NCBI GenBank assembly: GCA_946406115.1
Contig: OX291545.1
Span: forward strand, 21,881,153-21,945,152
DNA length: 64,000 nt
Origin: Apoda limacodes
Lineage: Eukaryota; Arthropoda; Insecta; Lepidoptera; Limacodidae
Direction of reading: 5' to 3'
Shown: in pieces, positions 35,613-46,979 of the stretch
How the letters are laid out: every line of letters begins with the position of its first letter
How positions within the stretch are numbered: position 1 is the first letter of the stretch
Notes under the pieces: generated by a model
Seen by the model: the letters and a program-made list of their open reading frames with translations, nothing else
What the model was told of the DNA's origin: nothing
Databases searched by the model: none
Translations under genes and position numbers: made by a program

Positions 35613-36955
35613 TTTTTTTTTTTTTTTTTTTTTATACCACTAAGGTGGCAAACAAGCTTACGGCCCGCCTGATGGTAAGCGGTCACCGTAGCCTATGGAC
35701 GCTTGCAACACCAGGGGTATCACTTGCGCGTTGCCGACCCTTCAGAAATCTAATAACTTCTTTCTTGAAGAACTCCATACTGTAGTCCTTGCAGAAAACC
35801 TTGGCAGGGAGCTCATTCCACAACTTAAGCGTTCGCGGGAGGAAGTTTCTCTGAAACCGCACTGTACGCGACCATTAAGGTTCTAAAGTGTGAGAATGAA
35901 TTCCCTGCCGATGGCGAGCGGTGCGATGGTAGAAAGTAGCCGTGGGCATCATTTCGAACAATTCCTCAGAACACAACCCATTGTACAAGCGGTAGAACAC
36001 ACACAGTGAGGCAAAGTCTCTCCTCAGACTTAAGGGCTCGATACCGCAAGTGAGTTTGGAATCGTCGACAATTCTCACAGCCCGTCGTTGAACCGAGTCA
36101 AAAGGGCCAAGCTGGTATCCGGGTGCACCTGCCCAGAGATGGCAGCAGTACTCCATATGGGGCCTAACATGCGACTTGTAAAGTAACAACCTTTGCCCCG
36201 ACGTGAAGTACTGCTTCGCTCTGTTGAGTACACCAAGTTTTTTGGACGCCAGCTTTACCTTATCTTGTAAATAATCTCGGAACTGAACATCGCTGGAGAT
36301 GTCGACACCAAGGATCCCAATGCTCTTGGAGATGGAGAGGGGAGTGTTCTGGAATTGTGGGACCACAGTGAATGGAGTTTTCTTAGCGGTGAACGCGCAC
36401 ACTTGTGTCTTTGTAGGGTTGAATCGGACCAAGTTTACCCGTCCCCAGTCAGAGACCTGGGACAGTGTGGTCTCGATTTGAGACACAAGTTCTCCGCGGT
36501 TTTCCTCCACAACGGAACGAGGGATGTTTGCACGACCCGTGTAAAAAGCGTCTCCAGTACTGTCATCTGCATACCAATGTATGTTGTTGATGTCCAACAT
36601 GTCATTGATATGCAGTAGAAACAGCGTAGGAGACAGGACAGAGCCTTGCGGGACACCAGCATTAATGTCCATGCTATCAGAGCAACTACCGTCAACTACG
36701 GTTCGTATGCGTCTGCCGGACAAAAAGCTAGCCACCCATTTGCACAAACCCTCGGGCACTCCGTAAGATGGCAACTTCGATAGAAGACCGCGGTGCCAGA
36801 CCCGATCGAACGCCTTCGCTATGTCCAGGCTACATGCCAATGCCTCCCCCTGACTCTCAATGGCTAGTGCCCATCGGTGTGTGAGATACACTAGAAGGTC
36901 ACCAGTCGAGCGACCGTGGCGAAAGCCATATTGACGGTCACTGACCAGATCGTGA
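35613..36955 (-). mobile_element. Young 5'-truncated copy of the same LINE, minus strand
   Basis: A 21-base T run at 35613-35633 is the poly(A) tail, followed by the same 3' UTR as the 19.4-kb copy. A 338-codon open stretch (35875-36891) covers the RT from before motif A (SLDIAKAFDRVWH) through YADD and into the C-terminal region. By eye it differs from the 19.4-kb copy at only a few positions, and it keeps the base deleted there. The element stops abruptly near 36955 in the RT coding region, as expected for incomplete reverse transcription. In CYADD the Cys reads Trp (WYADD). Confidence 0.93.
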
Positions 36956-38497
36956 TCGTTTTTTTAACATGGGTGATTAAAAAAGACAAATTTCGTGCAA
37001 ATAGGTTTCTAAGGCAATTTTTCAATTTTCAAAATTTTGCTCTAAACTATAGCCATTTTCAACCTAAATATACATTATAAAGTACCTAAAGTTTTTTAAC
37101 AAATGCTTAAAACATTTACTATTTGTAAAATAGTTTTTCCACTCAGCAATTTGCGTCAATGCGCAAATTTAGGCACGGTACAAGAATGAAAACAAGCACT
37201 CATACAAACGCTGCTTACAATGGCGCCCAAAATAATTGTTAATTCATAAGTTTCGCTTGTCCGCCGCTGTCGTGGCGATGGCGGCGTCTGGCTTGCTTTG
37301 TTAACCAATTAGTTTCTGTCGTCGTTTTATATACAATTTCACTATTAAAGATTTCATAATCTAGGAAACTTGTACGATGGTCGTTCTAAATGAAGCTTCG
37401 TTAAACTTCCTTGAAGTTCATATTTGCTTTACGTAAGTGTTAGAATGAAAAAAAAATCAGTTATCAGTAAAAAAAATCGTTTGATGTACAAATTCTAATT
37501 CTAAATTTAAGATTGCAAGAATACTGAAAATAAACTTCTATAGGTAGGTACCAAAAATATTTGTGCTCTTAATATATACTATATTCAAACCACAATATCA
37601 TCTAGGATCTTTAGGGTCACCATGACACGTTGATTGGTAATGCTGATTCTTTTCCAAAGACAATATAGGTAACGCGTCAAAAAGTACGTACATATTAACT
37701 ATATAAGTATGAGTCGTTTAGCTCCGTCAAAGATGGGACGGTCTAAAAGGGTAGGGTAGCTTTTCACACCAAATCATGAAGTTCATCATCTAAACAATAG
37801 GCCAAAGTCACGAACCAATCCAGGTGGTTTGCAGACAAAAGTTTTTTTTTATATATTAGAGCTGGTGTGTAAACATAAGCCGCCGGCACTCTTTCATGAA
37901 AGCCATTAGTATTAGAACCAGACAGTGAGCCACCTTCTAACATAGCAACAACAGCGATGGGCTTGATAATGTTAAATACACTTAAACGTACGTAACGTAG
38001 CCAATCAAAAAGCGATATCTTCTAAATCAATCGAATTTCCAATAACATAATGTTTGGTAACATCTCCCTAACTATCTATCACATCAAATTTAACGTTGAA
38101 AACTATCTTTAGTCATTGTTTTGATAATTTTGTCTAAAATACAGCTCTTTGCTTTGAATTGGATATTTGGCTTTGGCTTCGATCCTGAAATAGCTAATTA
38201 CGTAAGTAAATTTAGGAACAAAAGACATCAGCTAACACACTAATATTTGAATTAAATCTTGATAAATTTAGTGTTTTTAGTATTATTAATATACTTACAA
38301 GTAAATTGTATTTTTTTTTGTTTTTTTTTTGTGAAAACCGGTGCGATATCTTCAAATAGAAATTTCACCATCTAAATAGTTACCACTCATTTAATTTTAT
38401 TGATTTTTTTTAAAATTCGGATGAATTGCGAGACAGAACATAGCCGTTCAAGTGACCTTGTTAACATTTATAACTGTTAATTTTGTTTTTCGTTTTT
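36956..38497. other. Non-coding stretch
   Basis: No supported feature. A slightly GC-richer block at about 37190-37310 contains no usable frame. Confidence 0.55.
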
Positions 38498-38936
38498 TGG
38501 GGTTCTATCCCTCAAAAGAATAAACGGAATAATAATTTTTGTCTATTCGATTTAGAAATTAATCAGACGAAATTTAAAGATAATAGTGTTTTAGATGCAG
38601 TGAAGCCAAATATTCTGTCTGTAGGTAGATCAGCATTAATTGACACACATGTTTGTTACATTAATTCATATGTTTTTAGGGTTCCGTACCCAAGGGGTTT
38701 GTCTTTCTGTCTGTCCGACCATTAAAGGGATCTATCTTTGAGTCCGAAATAGGTGAAGCCTGAAATTTTCACAGAATATGTGTAATAATGGGAATTGTCT
38801 AAAAAACAATAAAAATAAACATATTTTTGTTGTTCTTGCTCTATCGTAAAAACAGTTATACATAAAAACTCCAAACTTGCAGTGAAAAAAATAATAATAA
38901 ATACTTTTTAACAAAAAAAAACTACCGGCTTAAAAA
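38498..38936 (+). repeat. Diverged GGGTTCCGTACC-family sequence
   Basis: One head (ggggttctatccctcaaaag) occurs at 38498 and a second (gggttccgtacccaagggg) at 38678, which then continues with a ctgtctgtcc tract and ttttcacagaatatgtgt as in the 46.2-kb element. The far end reads ctaccggctt. It is probably two nested or adjacent decayed copies. Confidence 0.6.
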
Positions 38937-39125
38937 GGATGCACTAAAAAGGTAATACCTATTACATTATGATATAAGTGCTGTAAGTTGAAAATTACAG
39001 GCGAAATGGCTACAAGAAAGCGGAGGCTGTAATTATCAAAGCGCACGTATGTCGTTAGACGTTTTATAACATATTTGCGAGGAAATAAATAAAACTCGGA
39101 CATTCTTATACGAATAAATCTTTAA

Positions 39126-40400
39126 TCAGTTATTAAGGCAGTTAGAATAATTTGAACAATTTGTAAAATTGATTATTACGTTGCTAGTTGGCATTTTTAA
39201 TGTTGTTAAGTTATTATTATTAGCTTCAATTTCACTAATCTCTCTCTCACTCTCTTGAGTGAAAGTAGGAGAAGAGAGACCACACAGTTCTGCAGTCGGT
39301 GGCGGTGACGGAGACGGCTGCGGTGGCGGCGACGCATGGTGGAATGTACGCGTGTGTGCTCGTAGATGGTCGAGAGTTAACACTTGGCTCCAAATTTATA
39401 TTCCTTGTAATGCGAGAGCTAATTTCTTCTTTATTTTCATCGAGTCATCTATGTAGCCCTCGGCTACACTGTTCGACCGCCACCCTCCGTGGCGTTATAG
39501 GGTCAATAAGTTAGCACCAGAATCGGCGAGCAATGTACCCGAGGACCTTCTGAAACTGTGTATTCATGTGGATCATCCAAATCTAAGAAAGTGGCAATTT
39601 GTTTCGGCATTGCTCCAAATTTATTTATGCTACTGGGTTGGCAAGTGCATTTTCCATTTTGGTAATTTTGAAAAAATCTGTTAGACATCGCTTTTGTTGA
39701 ACGAAACGCTTCATATTTCATCACTATTTCGTGAAAAGGCCCCTGTATTGTGAACGATCTTGAAATTTTATTTTTTGTGTTTTTGACGTGTAAAAGAAGA
39801 ACTCGCTCGACATCATTAGTTGTGATGTTTGCCAACTCTTAACGTCTACATGCACCATTTATGCCGAATATTAATACAACCTGAAAAGAGATAAAAACAG
39901 CGTACAAAACACCTATATTGTTAATAAACACGAAAGTGAAAGAAGTTAATAACAATAATTTAGTTTCAACTGACCTTTATTGCCAAATATCAGCAATCCG
40001 GAGCTTCTTTTAGAAACTTCTTGACATTGTCAGCCGGAAATACTTTCGACTTTTTACTCACATGGCCACTTGAGCGTCTTTTAAGAAATGCCAGCAAGTT
40101 GGAGTATGATTTGATCAATACCATGTTTTGTTTATACAGTGCTTTTTAGCATTGTATAGTAGCACCACAATGAGATTGACTTATATTTTTGAGAAAAATC
40201 CATGAAATAGGCTAAAAACACACTTTCTGAAAATGAATTTGCATCTTTGTTTGTTTTCCATAAGATGAAACGCTTGTTAGTATCTATCGGTCGATTTTTC
40301 GGGCAAGAGGCTTAGAGTAGCCTTTTTCGCTGCCTCTCGAGACTTCTGGCGGTGTCGAATTAATAAATTTATCATTACTTGACGACTTATTCGAATAAAA
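39126..40400 (-). pseudogene. Degenerate Crypton-type tyrosine recombinase gene with one intron
   Basis: Reading the minus strand gives consecutive blocks of one protein in shifting frames: REAAKKATLSLLPEKSTDRY (about 40342-40280), then a block with SESVFLAYFMDFSQKYK and LWCYYTMLKST (about 40278-40135), then YSNLLAFLKRR to KKFLKEAP (about 40106-39975). A GT...AG intron (39974-39881, 94 bp) follows. The next block starts VVLIFGINGACRR, stop, ELANITTNDVE (from 39880) and runs to FLDLDDPHEYT. A small deletion near 39556 then shifts to FRRSSGTLLADSGANLLTL, stop, RHGGWRSNSVAEGYIDDS, and a tail ends at 39126. The box I Arg (GACRR), the box II Arg (FRR), RHGGW and the EGY tyrosine match the catalytic order of tyrosine recombinases; the box II His is missing at the deletion. 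Several stops and frameshifts make it non-functional. DIRS or Ngaro elements are alternatives, but no reverse transcriptase lies nearby. The recombinase call is strong and the Crypton subclass is likely. Confidence 0.8.
39881..39974 (-). other. Short intron in the recombinase pseudogene
   Basis: On the minus strand the sequence reads AAG, then GTCAGT at the left border and CTCTTTTCAG at the right border. The flanking blocks of the recombinase (APDC..YLAIK and VVLIFGINGACRR) abut exactly when this 94-bp piece is removed. The borders and pyrimidine tract fit a spliceosomal intron. Confidence 0.7.
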
Positions 40401-40443
40401 ACAATACAGCGAAAAGAAAAAATGCGCGGAATATTTTTTACTT

Positions 40444-40801
40444 TTTTTTTTTTTTTTAATATTATAATGGGCTTGCAAGGTCTTAGCAGACCATTTATGC
40501 ATTTGCCAGAGTCAAAGTAGTAAAGTAGTATATTATATCGTATCGTGGCGCGGGCGTTACCGCGCGTCCTCGTTTTCAAGTCCCAAGATTGGGCGGGAGA
40601 TTTGGTGTGGATCCTCAGACACTGCGCGTCATGACCTGCTTATTTCTTCATAATTCACTATTCATGAGCCTTCGCTGCACAATTCTTAACACGCTTTCGT
40701 AAAACTTTGCTAAAATATATACATCGAAAGTCACTAAATGAATTTAGAAAAATTAAACAGAAAAATACACCACTCCTTCTTAAGATTCGCGCCAAAACTC
40801 C
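40444..40801 (-). mobile_element. Non-tRNA retroposon, copy 2, with 13-bp target-site duplication
   Basis: Same family as 1242-1588 and very similar by reading. It is flanked by atattttttactt at 40431-40443 and 40802-40814. The tail is a T run on the plus strand next to the left duplication. It lies just upstream (5') of the recombinase pseudogene. Confidence 0.85.
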
Positions 40802-40814
40802 ATATTTTTTACTT

Positions 40815-41421
40815 GTTTACAAATTAGCGATGCGCGCGCATCAGCGCTTTTTTTTTAAAGGCAAAGGCACAAAAACAGCCAGTATAACTAATAAAGTCAA
40901 TTAATACTTTTGTGTTTTGTTACAGATAAATGGTTGTAATTTATGGTCAAAATTAATGAATGTTTATTTATTATATTTTATCTCACAAAGTTTTATTCGT
41001 TAAATTCAGAAATTTTCATTAAAGGTACACTTTTCTGACATAAAAACTCTTTGCTAAGATTTAAAAAAGTGCCGTTCGTTTTAGACGGAGCATCTTGATA
41101 AACCGTGCGTTTTATCTTATTAAATAGAAACTCGTGTGTTTTACATTACAATAAGGCACAAGTATGTAATGAGATACAATACGATATAGAAATTGTTGAA
41201 ATAAGAGACCCTTTACGAGTAAATGTGTTATAAAAATAATTACCTTTTTCAAAAAATTGGATATGAATTTCAGTTTGAAGTTCGTTTAATGCAAGTGAAG
41301 TGTGTTATAAACTGTAAGGTGCATAGACACCAACTTCAAACTGTAATTCAGATCATATTTTTTGAATAAATGTATTTTTTTTTACATTATTAGTGCATCT
41401 TTTCAAAGCCGGTTGTTTTTT
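40815..41421. other. Non-coding stretch with an inverted repeat
   Basis: Arms 41246-41283 and 41329-41367 (sharing cagtttgaagtt/aacttcaaactg and the outer caaaaaat/attttttg) could fold into an imperfect hairpin. No gene. Confidence 0.5.
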
Positions 41422-41503
41422 TTGGTAAAAGATGGGTGGTAGCTTAGCGAAACACTTTTTGTTTTTGTTTCTATTCGTTAATTACGTAAATTTAAATGTG
41501 TGT
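41422..41503 (+). repeat. 5S-like element fragment, plus strand
   Basis: Reads gatgggtggtagcttagcga, then aacactttttgtttttg. This corresponds to the C-box end of the 5S-like segment and the T-rich spacer that follows it in the 46.4-kb element. The upstream half of the 5S-like segment is missing. Confidence 0.6.
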
Positions 41504-41536
41504 TATTTAAGTCAGTCTGGTGCAGCGCTAGCGCTG

Positions 41537-41653
41537 TACTACCATTTAGGTACATAATCTACGAACACAATCAAAAACAAAATATGTGCCCCTGAGCGGT
41601 CACTCATCCAATCACTGACCAAGCCCGACGTTGCTTAACTTTGAATATCGTTT
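41537..41653 (-). repeat. 5S-like element fragment, minus strand
   Basis: The reverse complement reads attcaaagttaagcaacgtc, gggcttggtcagtgattgg, then atgagtgaccgctc, i.e. A box to C box of 5S rRNA. The T-rich spacer and aaatggtagtac follow. Here the A-box side is closer to real 5S (gcaacgtcggg) than in the 46-kb copies. Confidence 0.75.
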
Positions 41654-41782
41654 CCATAAACAAATGTGGAACTGTTCCTCTTAATTATCTAGTTGCTTTA
41701 TCGTTAAAATAGTAACACACACAAATCTTGCAGTGCTTAAACAGTGTGTGTGAGCTCTAAAGTAAAACGACAAATAATAAAA

Positions 41783-41880
41783 ACCGGCTAAGTGTGAGGC
41801 GGGCCCGAGCCATATACCGCCTTAAATGACCGTTACAGCGCCATCTAGCTATTATTAAGCGAAACAGTTGCATTGCATCT
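41783..41880 (-). repeat. Possible GGGTTCCGTACC-type tail remnant
   Basis: Starts aaaaaccggctaagtgtgag, the reverse complement of the family's tail end, then diverges into unrelated sequence with cagcgccatctagc. Confidence 0.4.
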
Positions 41881-42992
41881 TGGCGTAACATGGTTTCGAG
41901 TAATTATACAAATTAAAAAATGATAAAGCACGATTCGAATTTGTTTGGTCTGACCCAATGGTGTTGCCAGGCGGAATTTATAATTCGCAACAGAGGAAAA
42001 TTAGATTTTTGGTAATTTCAGTTTAGCTGTATATTTTACATGATTGGCAAAAGAAATGCTGGCAAGCTACGCGTAGCGTTTTCGGTTAGCATCACACTGA
42101 AATATTTATAAATCGAAAAGTAGCTATCGGGGCAAAATTTAAATGATATTTTATAATTACTAGGGGCAACGCAGCTTAATAATTATTACGATATTTTATA
42201 ATTATTGATAAAAAATGTTTATATTCTCTAAAGCGGTAAAATTATATAAACAATACATTCATAGCAACAGCCGTGGTACAGCTGAGCCTATTTTGGATGT
42301 CTCATAATTTACAATGAACAATCGCAATAAGGGAATATTAATTGAAGTAATCGATTAATTTAGTTTTGACTGGTAAAATGCTTTTTATAATAAAGAATAT
42401 AATTCCATCTTCAGTACCTACTAGTAAATGTTATTTACGACGTTGAAATCATTTTGTAAAACGGAGCCCATAAATTATTCATTACACTTAATTAAATCGA
42501 GTTGTACATTGCCATTAAATTAATGATCCTTCTCAGTTATTATAATAACAAGTTTATGTTTATTAATACAGAAAATTTATTCCCACAATAATTTGATTTG
42601 TTAACTATTAATTTAAATTCTCAAATTAGAATTTATTGTTGTATACACAAAGAGGTTAATTTAGCAGAACAACAAAGTGCACGTAAACTGCAACCTCACT
42701 TGGTTTAAAACTGGAACAAGGATGTGTAAAATACGCTTTATTTAACTTTTGCATTTTCAACTAACGTGTTACGTTATAATAAGTTGCGTTTATTGTTGTA
42801 ATAAAAAGTGCGGGTGTTAACAGGTGGGTAATATTACGGGTATTACTGACATTGTTTGTACAGTGAGGCTGGTAACACGGTTTGTTCTTTCCACGTTTTG
42901 TTACGTACGTTTGTATAATATTTAAATTAGAAAATATTACGCTTTCACTCGATGAAATATTGGCGATTCAATTCTTTTACGAATATCCTGTA
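41881..42992. other. Non-coding stretch
   Basis: AT-rich; nothing recognised. Confidence 0.55.
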
Positions 42993-43159
42993 TCTCTAAA
43001 GATAATGGGGTTTTTCAAGAAAGAAGTTATTGGATTTTGGAAGGGTCACAACGCGCGAGTAATGCCCCTGGTGTTACAAGCGACCATAGGCTACGGTGAC
43101 CGCTTACCATCAGGCGAACCGTTATCTTGTTTGCCACCTTGGCGGTATATAAAAAAAAA
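42993..43159 (+). mobile_element. LINE 3'-end fragment, 5'-truncated
   Basis: Covers the last codons (FFKKEVIGF) and the 3' UTR of the LINE, ending gcggtatataaaaaaaaa. It is diverged from the young copies and heavily 5'-truncated. Confidence 0.88.
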
Positions 43160-43324
43160 TGTTTTTTTGGTTTGTTTGGTAATCACATCCACATCAAAAC
43201 TGCAAAATATAAAAAAAAACTTTATTTAATTTGTACTATACTTATTTACAATGTTGCAGTCACACTGATCAACAAATGTAGCGAGTAGCGCGAGGTAGGC
43301 CGGAAAGCTACATTCTGTAATCCA

Positions 43325-43714
43325 TAATAATATTATAAATGCGAAAGTAACTCTGTCTGGCTGTCTGTCTGTCTGTCCATTGCCATTTCACTCTTAAACT
43401 GGTATACCGATTGACATGAAATTCGGCATGGAGATAGTTTGATTAGCGAGAAAGAAATTCGATGGTTTCCTAAATGATTTAAAATACAATTGAATCCGGA
43501 AGATGGCGCTGTATGTCAACTACTAAGCGGCCTGATCCAAGAGGGATTGAAATTTTGTATGTGAATTTCCATGGTTTCACAGACACGACTGTATTATGCC
43601 ATTAAAGAGGAAATATTTGATTGTTTGTTTTTTTTCTATAATGCAGGAGTTGCTGTAAGAACCTACGCCGATAATGAAATTTAGGGAGGGCGAAGCCGCT
43701 GGCAGAAGCTAGTG
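43325..43714 (-). repeat. SINE-like repeat, minus orientation
   Basis: Contains aatattataaatgcgaaagt, a (CTGT)n run, gacatgaaattcggcatgga and at the right end gggagggcgaagccgctggc, ending agaagctagtgt. The head is therefore at the right. Confidence 0.65.
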
Positions 43715-45294
43715 TAATATAAAAATGTGCATGTAAAATAACCACAAAATGAATAATGTAATAGTGCTTCATTACGATGAAATGTATTTGTTCCATATTC
43801 CATAGTAAGTAATTTATATTTACCATAATTACACCTTAAAAGTTTTCGGTTTTTGTGTGGTATTTTACGTTATCATCATTTTTGGTACGTAATTGCATAA
43901 GGAACTTTGTTGTGGTTAAAAATTAATAACATCTTTTATACAGGTGTATAATTATGTTATCAGTCAAACGACCTCAGACTTTCATTTAGATTTCAATGTC
44001 AAGAAATAATGATTCAATTTAGAAGTTGTATTGATAGCGGTAGGCTATCGCGAGGTCCACGCATTGTGCACGTTCGGGCACGGGTACGCGATCGGCCGAG
44101 ACAAGGCCAGCCGACAACCTTTTCGCGTATACTCTGTAGTTCGGGCACGAACGCATGCGACCTGCTGCTGTGCATTTATGATGATAAGTTTAGACAATAA
44201 ACACATAAAACACACCTCAGGACCGATAAGTTGACACGCTCGGTATAATGGTCGGCGCCAGTTTAAAGTAAGTACCTATCATACTCTTTGTGCAAAACCT
44301 GCAGACCTTATTTATCTACATAAGTGTATATTCTATCGATGTCGTGGCTCGATCATAAAATTGATCACTTCATGATGTGTCGGACCATTTCATGATATAG
44401 AACGGTATCCGCTGACTCGACGACTCAGCGTTAACGATATAAAGAGCTAAACGCATGAATGACTACTTCATGATATGGTCAAACATTACATTAGTGATCA
44501 TATCGTAAAATAGTTAAATTATCCACCGGTAGAGGCGAATGTCGCTTTGTTTTTGTAATGCATCATGGAGGCAGAACATTAATTTCTTTTTTCCAATGGC
44601 GCATCCTAAAAAACCACAATCAATACAAGCGCGTGTGTAAGTAAGTGGACGTCTTCAGCTGAAACAAAGAAGAATGAAGTCTTAGTAAATACAGAGTAAA
44701 ACGGACATTGGTTTGTGATAGCAAACTATAAACTCATAGGCCGTGTTGCTCAATGGACAAACAATGCGAATATTAAACATGCATACAAAACAGTTTGTTT
44801 GTTACTACACAGGCGTGTAGTACGCGAGTAAACAGTCTAAATACGAGTGTAATGGATCTTAATGCTACAGGTTACATATAGGTTATAGATTCGATTGTCG
44901 AGTTGCACCTAGTATGAAAAGTAAAAAAGTTTTTAACGAATTGGCATAGAGTGTGCACGACTCTTACGAGTAGACACGATCTGAAAGTTCTGAAACCACA
45001 ATAATTTAAAAACATATCTAAGTTATTTCCTGTTTTTAGTTCTTTCTAGAGGTTTTTATAGTTTATAGTGCACTTAAATGTTGATTCTAATGGTAGAAGT
45101 AAATAATTGATTTAGGAAGCCATAAGTCACGTCGTGTGTTTGAGAATTTGGTGAAGGTGATGACGTCGTCGTCGGTTGCGACTTGTACCGGTGAAAGTAG
45201 TCAACGGGTGAAATAACTGTGGGAATCGTTCTTCGGCGACCTTTCAATAGTGCAGCAGTTCAAAAGTTACATAATGTTTTGATTTATATGAAGA
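43715..45294. other. Non-coding stretch with a CpG-rich patch
   Basis: About 44040-44170 is CpG-rich (several cgcg, gatcggccgag) and a donor-like aaagtaagt follows at about 44266. It could be a 5' exon or promoter, but no frame or family supports this. Confidence 0.35.
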
Positions 45295-45660
45295 TACTAT
45301 TGCAAGTAGCTCTGCTCGCGATAAATTCAGGTATCGGCATAGGATTTCTATGGCAACTCCTTTAGTATAGTGTAGACTATATATTACAATACTAATAGGT
45401 GCTATTATCATGAGAAAGTCAGCTATAGCAAGCTAATGCTGTATCTAAGCTAAGTTTCTCTATGTGAAATTCGACTATAGTTATTCCTGTGGAAACTTTT
45501 AAATTTTCCGTGATAAGAAGTAGTTATGTCCTTTACCGTATTTTCACCTCTGTCTGAGCAAAATTTCAGCTCAATTTGGAACTCCATTGCGACGTGAAGG
45601 AGAGGCAAACAAAGAAACTCACTTTTTAATTTATTATACTTATATTAAAAGTATGGATTG
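45295..45660 (+). repeat. TTTGCCCGCGG-type repeat
   Basis: Contains ggtatcggcataggatttct, tatagttattcctgtggaaa and tgagcaaaatttcagctcaa, ending with ttatattaaaagtatggatt. Confidence 0.6.
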
Positions 45661-45728
45661 ATTAAAAGACGTTTAATTTTATTTATTATTGTATAAATGG
45701 AAAACATAACAGTTTTAAGAATTTCTTT

Positions 45729-46118
45729 TGCCCGCGGTTCATCCGCCCTTAATTCTGTTATCGGGGTAGAATTTGAACGACAACTCCTCAATTATAGAAA
45801 AAAAACCGACTTACACTTGACGTTTTCAAGTAGCCTATGTAATTTCTCGGGACTTAAAATTTTTCCATGCCAAATTTACCCGCAGTTCCACCCGCCCCAA
45901 ATTCGCTTTTTGGTGTAAGTAGGATTACAATGGCAACTCCCCAATTATAGAAAAAAAAACCGATTCACACTTGACGTTTTCAAGTACCCTATGTAATTTC
46001 TTGGGACTCAAACTTTTTACATGCCATATTTCATCTTAATCGATAAGAACAGCGGTTTAAGCGTGAAGAGGTAACAGACAGACAAAGTTGCTATCTCATT
46101 TATAATATTAGTATGGAT
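45729..46118 (+). repeat. TTTGCCCGCGG-type repeat with an internally duplicated head
   Basis: The head block (ttttgcccgcggttcatccg ... ttgacgttttcaagtagcc) recurs about 160 bp later (acccgcagttccacccgccc ... ttgacgttttcaagtaccc). The element then ends gcgtgaagaggtaacagaca and atttataatattagtatgg. Confidence 0.7.
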
Positions 46119-46204
46119 ATGAAAAGTATTGTAAAATGGCGTGCTTTTACATAAATAATAAATTCTGCTTTGACTTTTTATAGTAGGTATGTACTACGTT
46201 CTTT

Positions 46205-46568
46205 TTTTGGGTTTCGTACGCAGAGGGTGCCAATGCAAACGCAGACCTATTACTTAGCGTACGCTGTCTGTCTGTCTGACAATTAAAAGGCTCTATCTTT
46301 TAGACCGAAATAGGTAGAAGCCTGAATTTTTCACAAAATATGTGTTATAATGGGGATTACCTAACAAATAATAAAAAGTTGAAATTTAATATGTATGTTT
46401 GTTAGACAAGATATTCAAAGCTAAGCAACTTTGGGCTCACGGTCAGTACTTGGATGGGTGACCGCTTAGCGGCACACTTTTTTTGTTTGTGTTTGTAAAT
46501 AACGTAAATGGTGGTAGTTACGGAACCCTCGGTGCGCGAGTCTAACTTGTACTTAGCCGGTTTTTTTT
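46205..46568 (+). mobile_element. GGGTTCCGTACC-family element carrying a 5S-like module
   Basis: The head reads gggtttcgtacgcagaggg, followed by a ctgtctgtctg tract and the body shared with 38678-38936. A 5S-rRNA-like segment follows at 46416-46475. The tail reads gttacggaaccctcggtgcg and ends in gccggttttttttt. Head and tail are inversely related (ggttccgtac/gtacggaacc type). Its class (SINE-like or MITE-like) is not settled here. The 3' part is repeated by the tandem duplication at 46976-47132. Confidence 0.75.
46416..46475 (+). repeat. 5S rRNA-like segment, copy 1
   Basis: Reads aaagctaagcaac...gg, then tcagtacttggatgggtgac and cgct. This follows the order of the 5S rRNA internal control region (A box AAGcTAAGCA, then the C box around GTACTTGGATGGGTGACCGC). 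The 5' and 3' thirds of a 5S gene are absent, so it is not a functional 5S gene. Confidence 0.8.
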
Positions 46569-46979
46569 TCAAAGATATTGTTCAGATATAGATAACATTT
46601 ACATCTTAATGTCTCTGATCATTTGGCAGAAATCTTTGGGATTTATTTGTAGATGATGAGTTAATAACCTATAATTGTATGTAAAGTAAGAATAACTAGT
46701 TAAATAGGTATAAGTACATACCTAACAGTTTACTTAATGTAGGAGTTTGTGGGTCGTTTATGTTCCATACAATAGAAACGGTGTTGCATTCAAAACAAGT
46801 AGCAGCTTGAGCAAAGCTTAACTAAAATCCTTGACGCCTATTTCCCAATAAAAGTTAATTCCTTAAAAAAGTGCTCTCTAGCTGTAATATTGGAATTATT
46901 TTCCTTGAAAGAAAGAAAATGGTAAAAGTGTGTTTAATATTTTGCTGATAATATATTGTGCTTTTTATCTCAAGCTATT

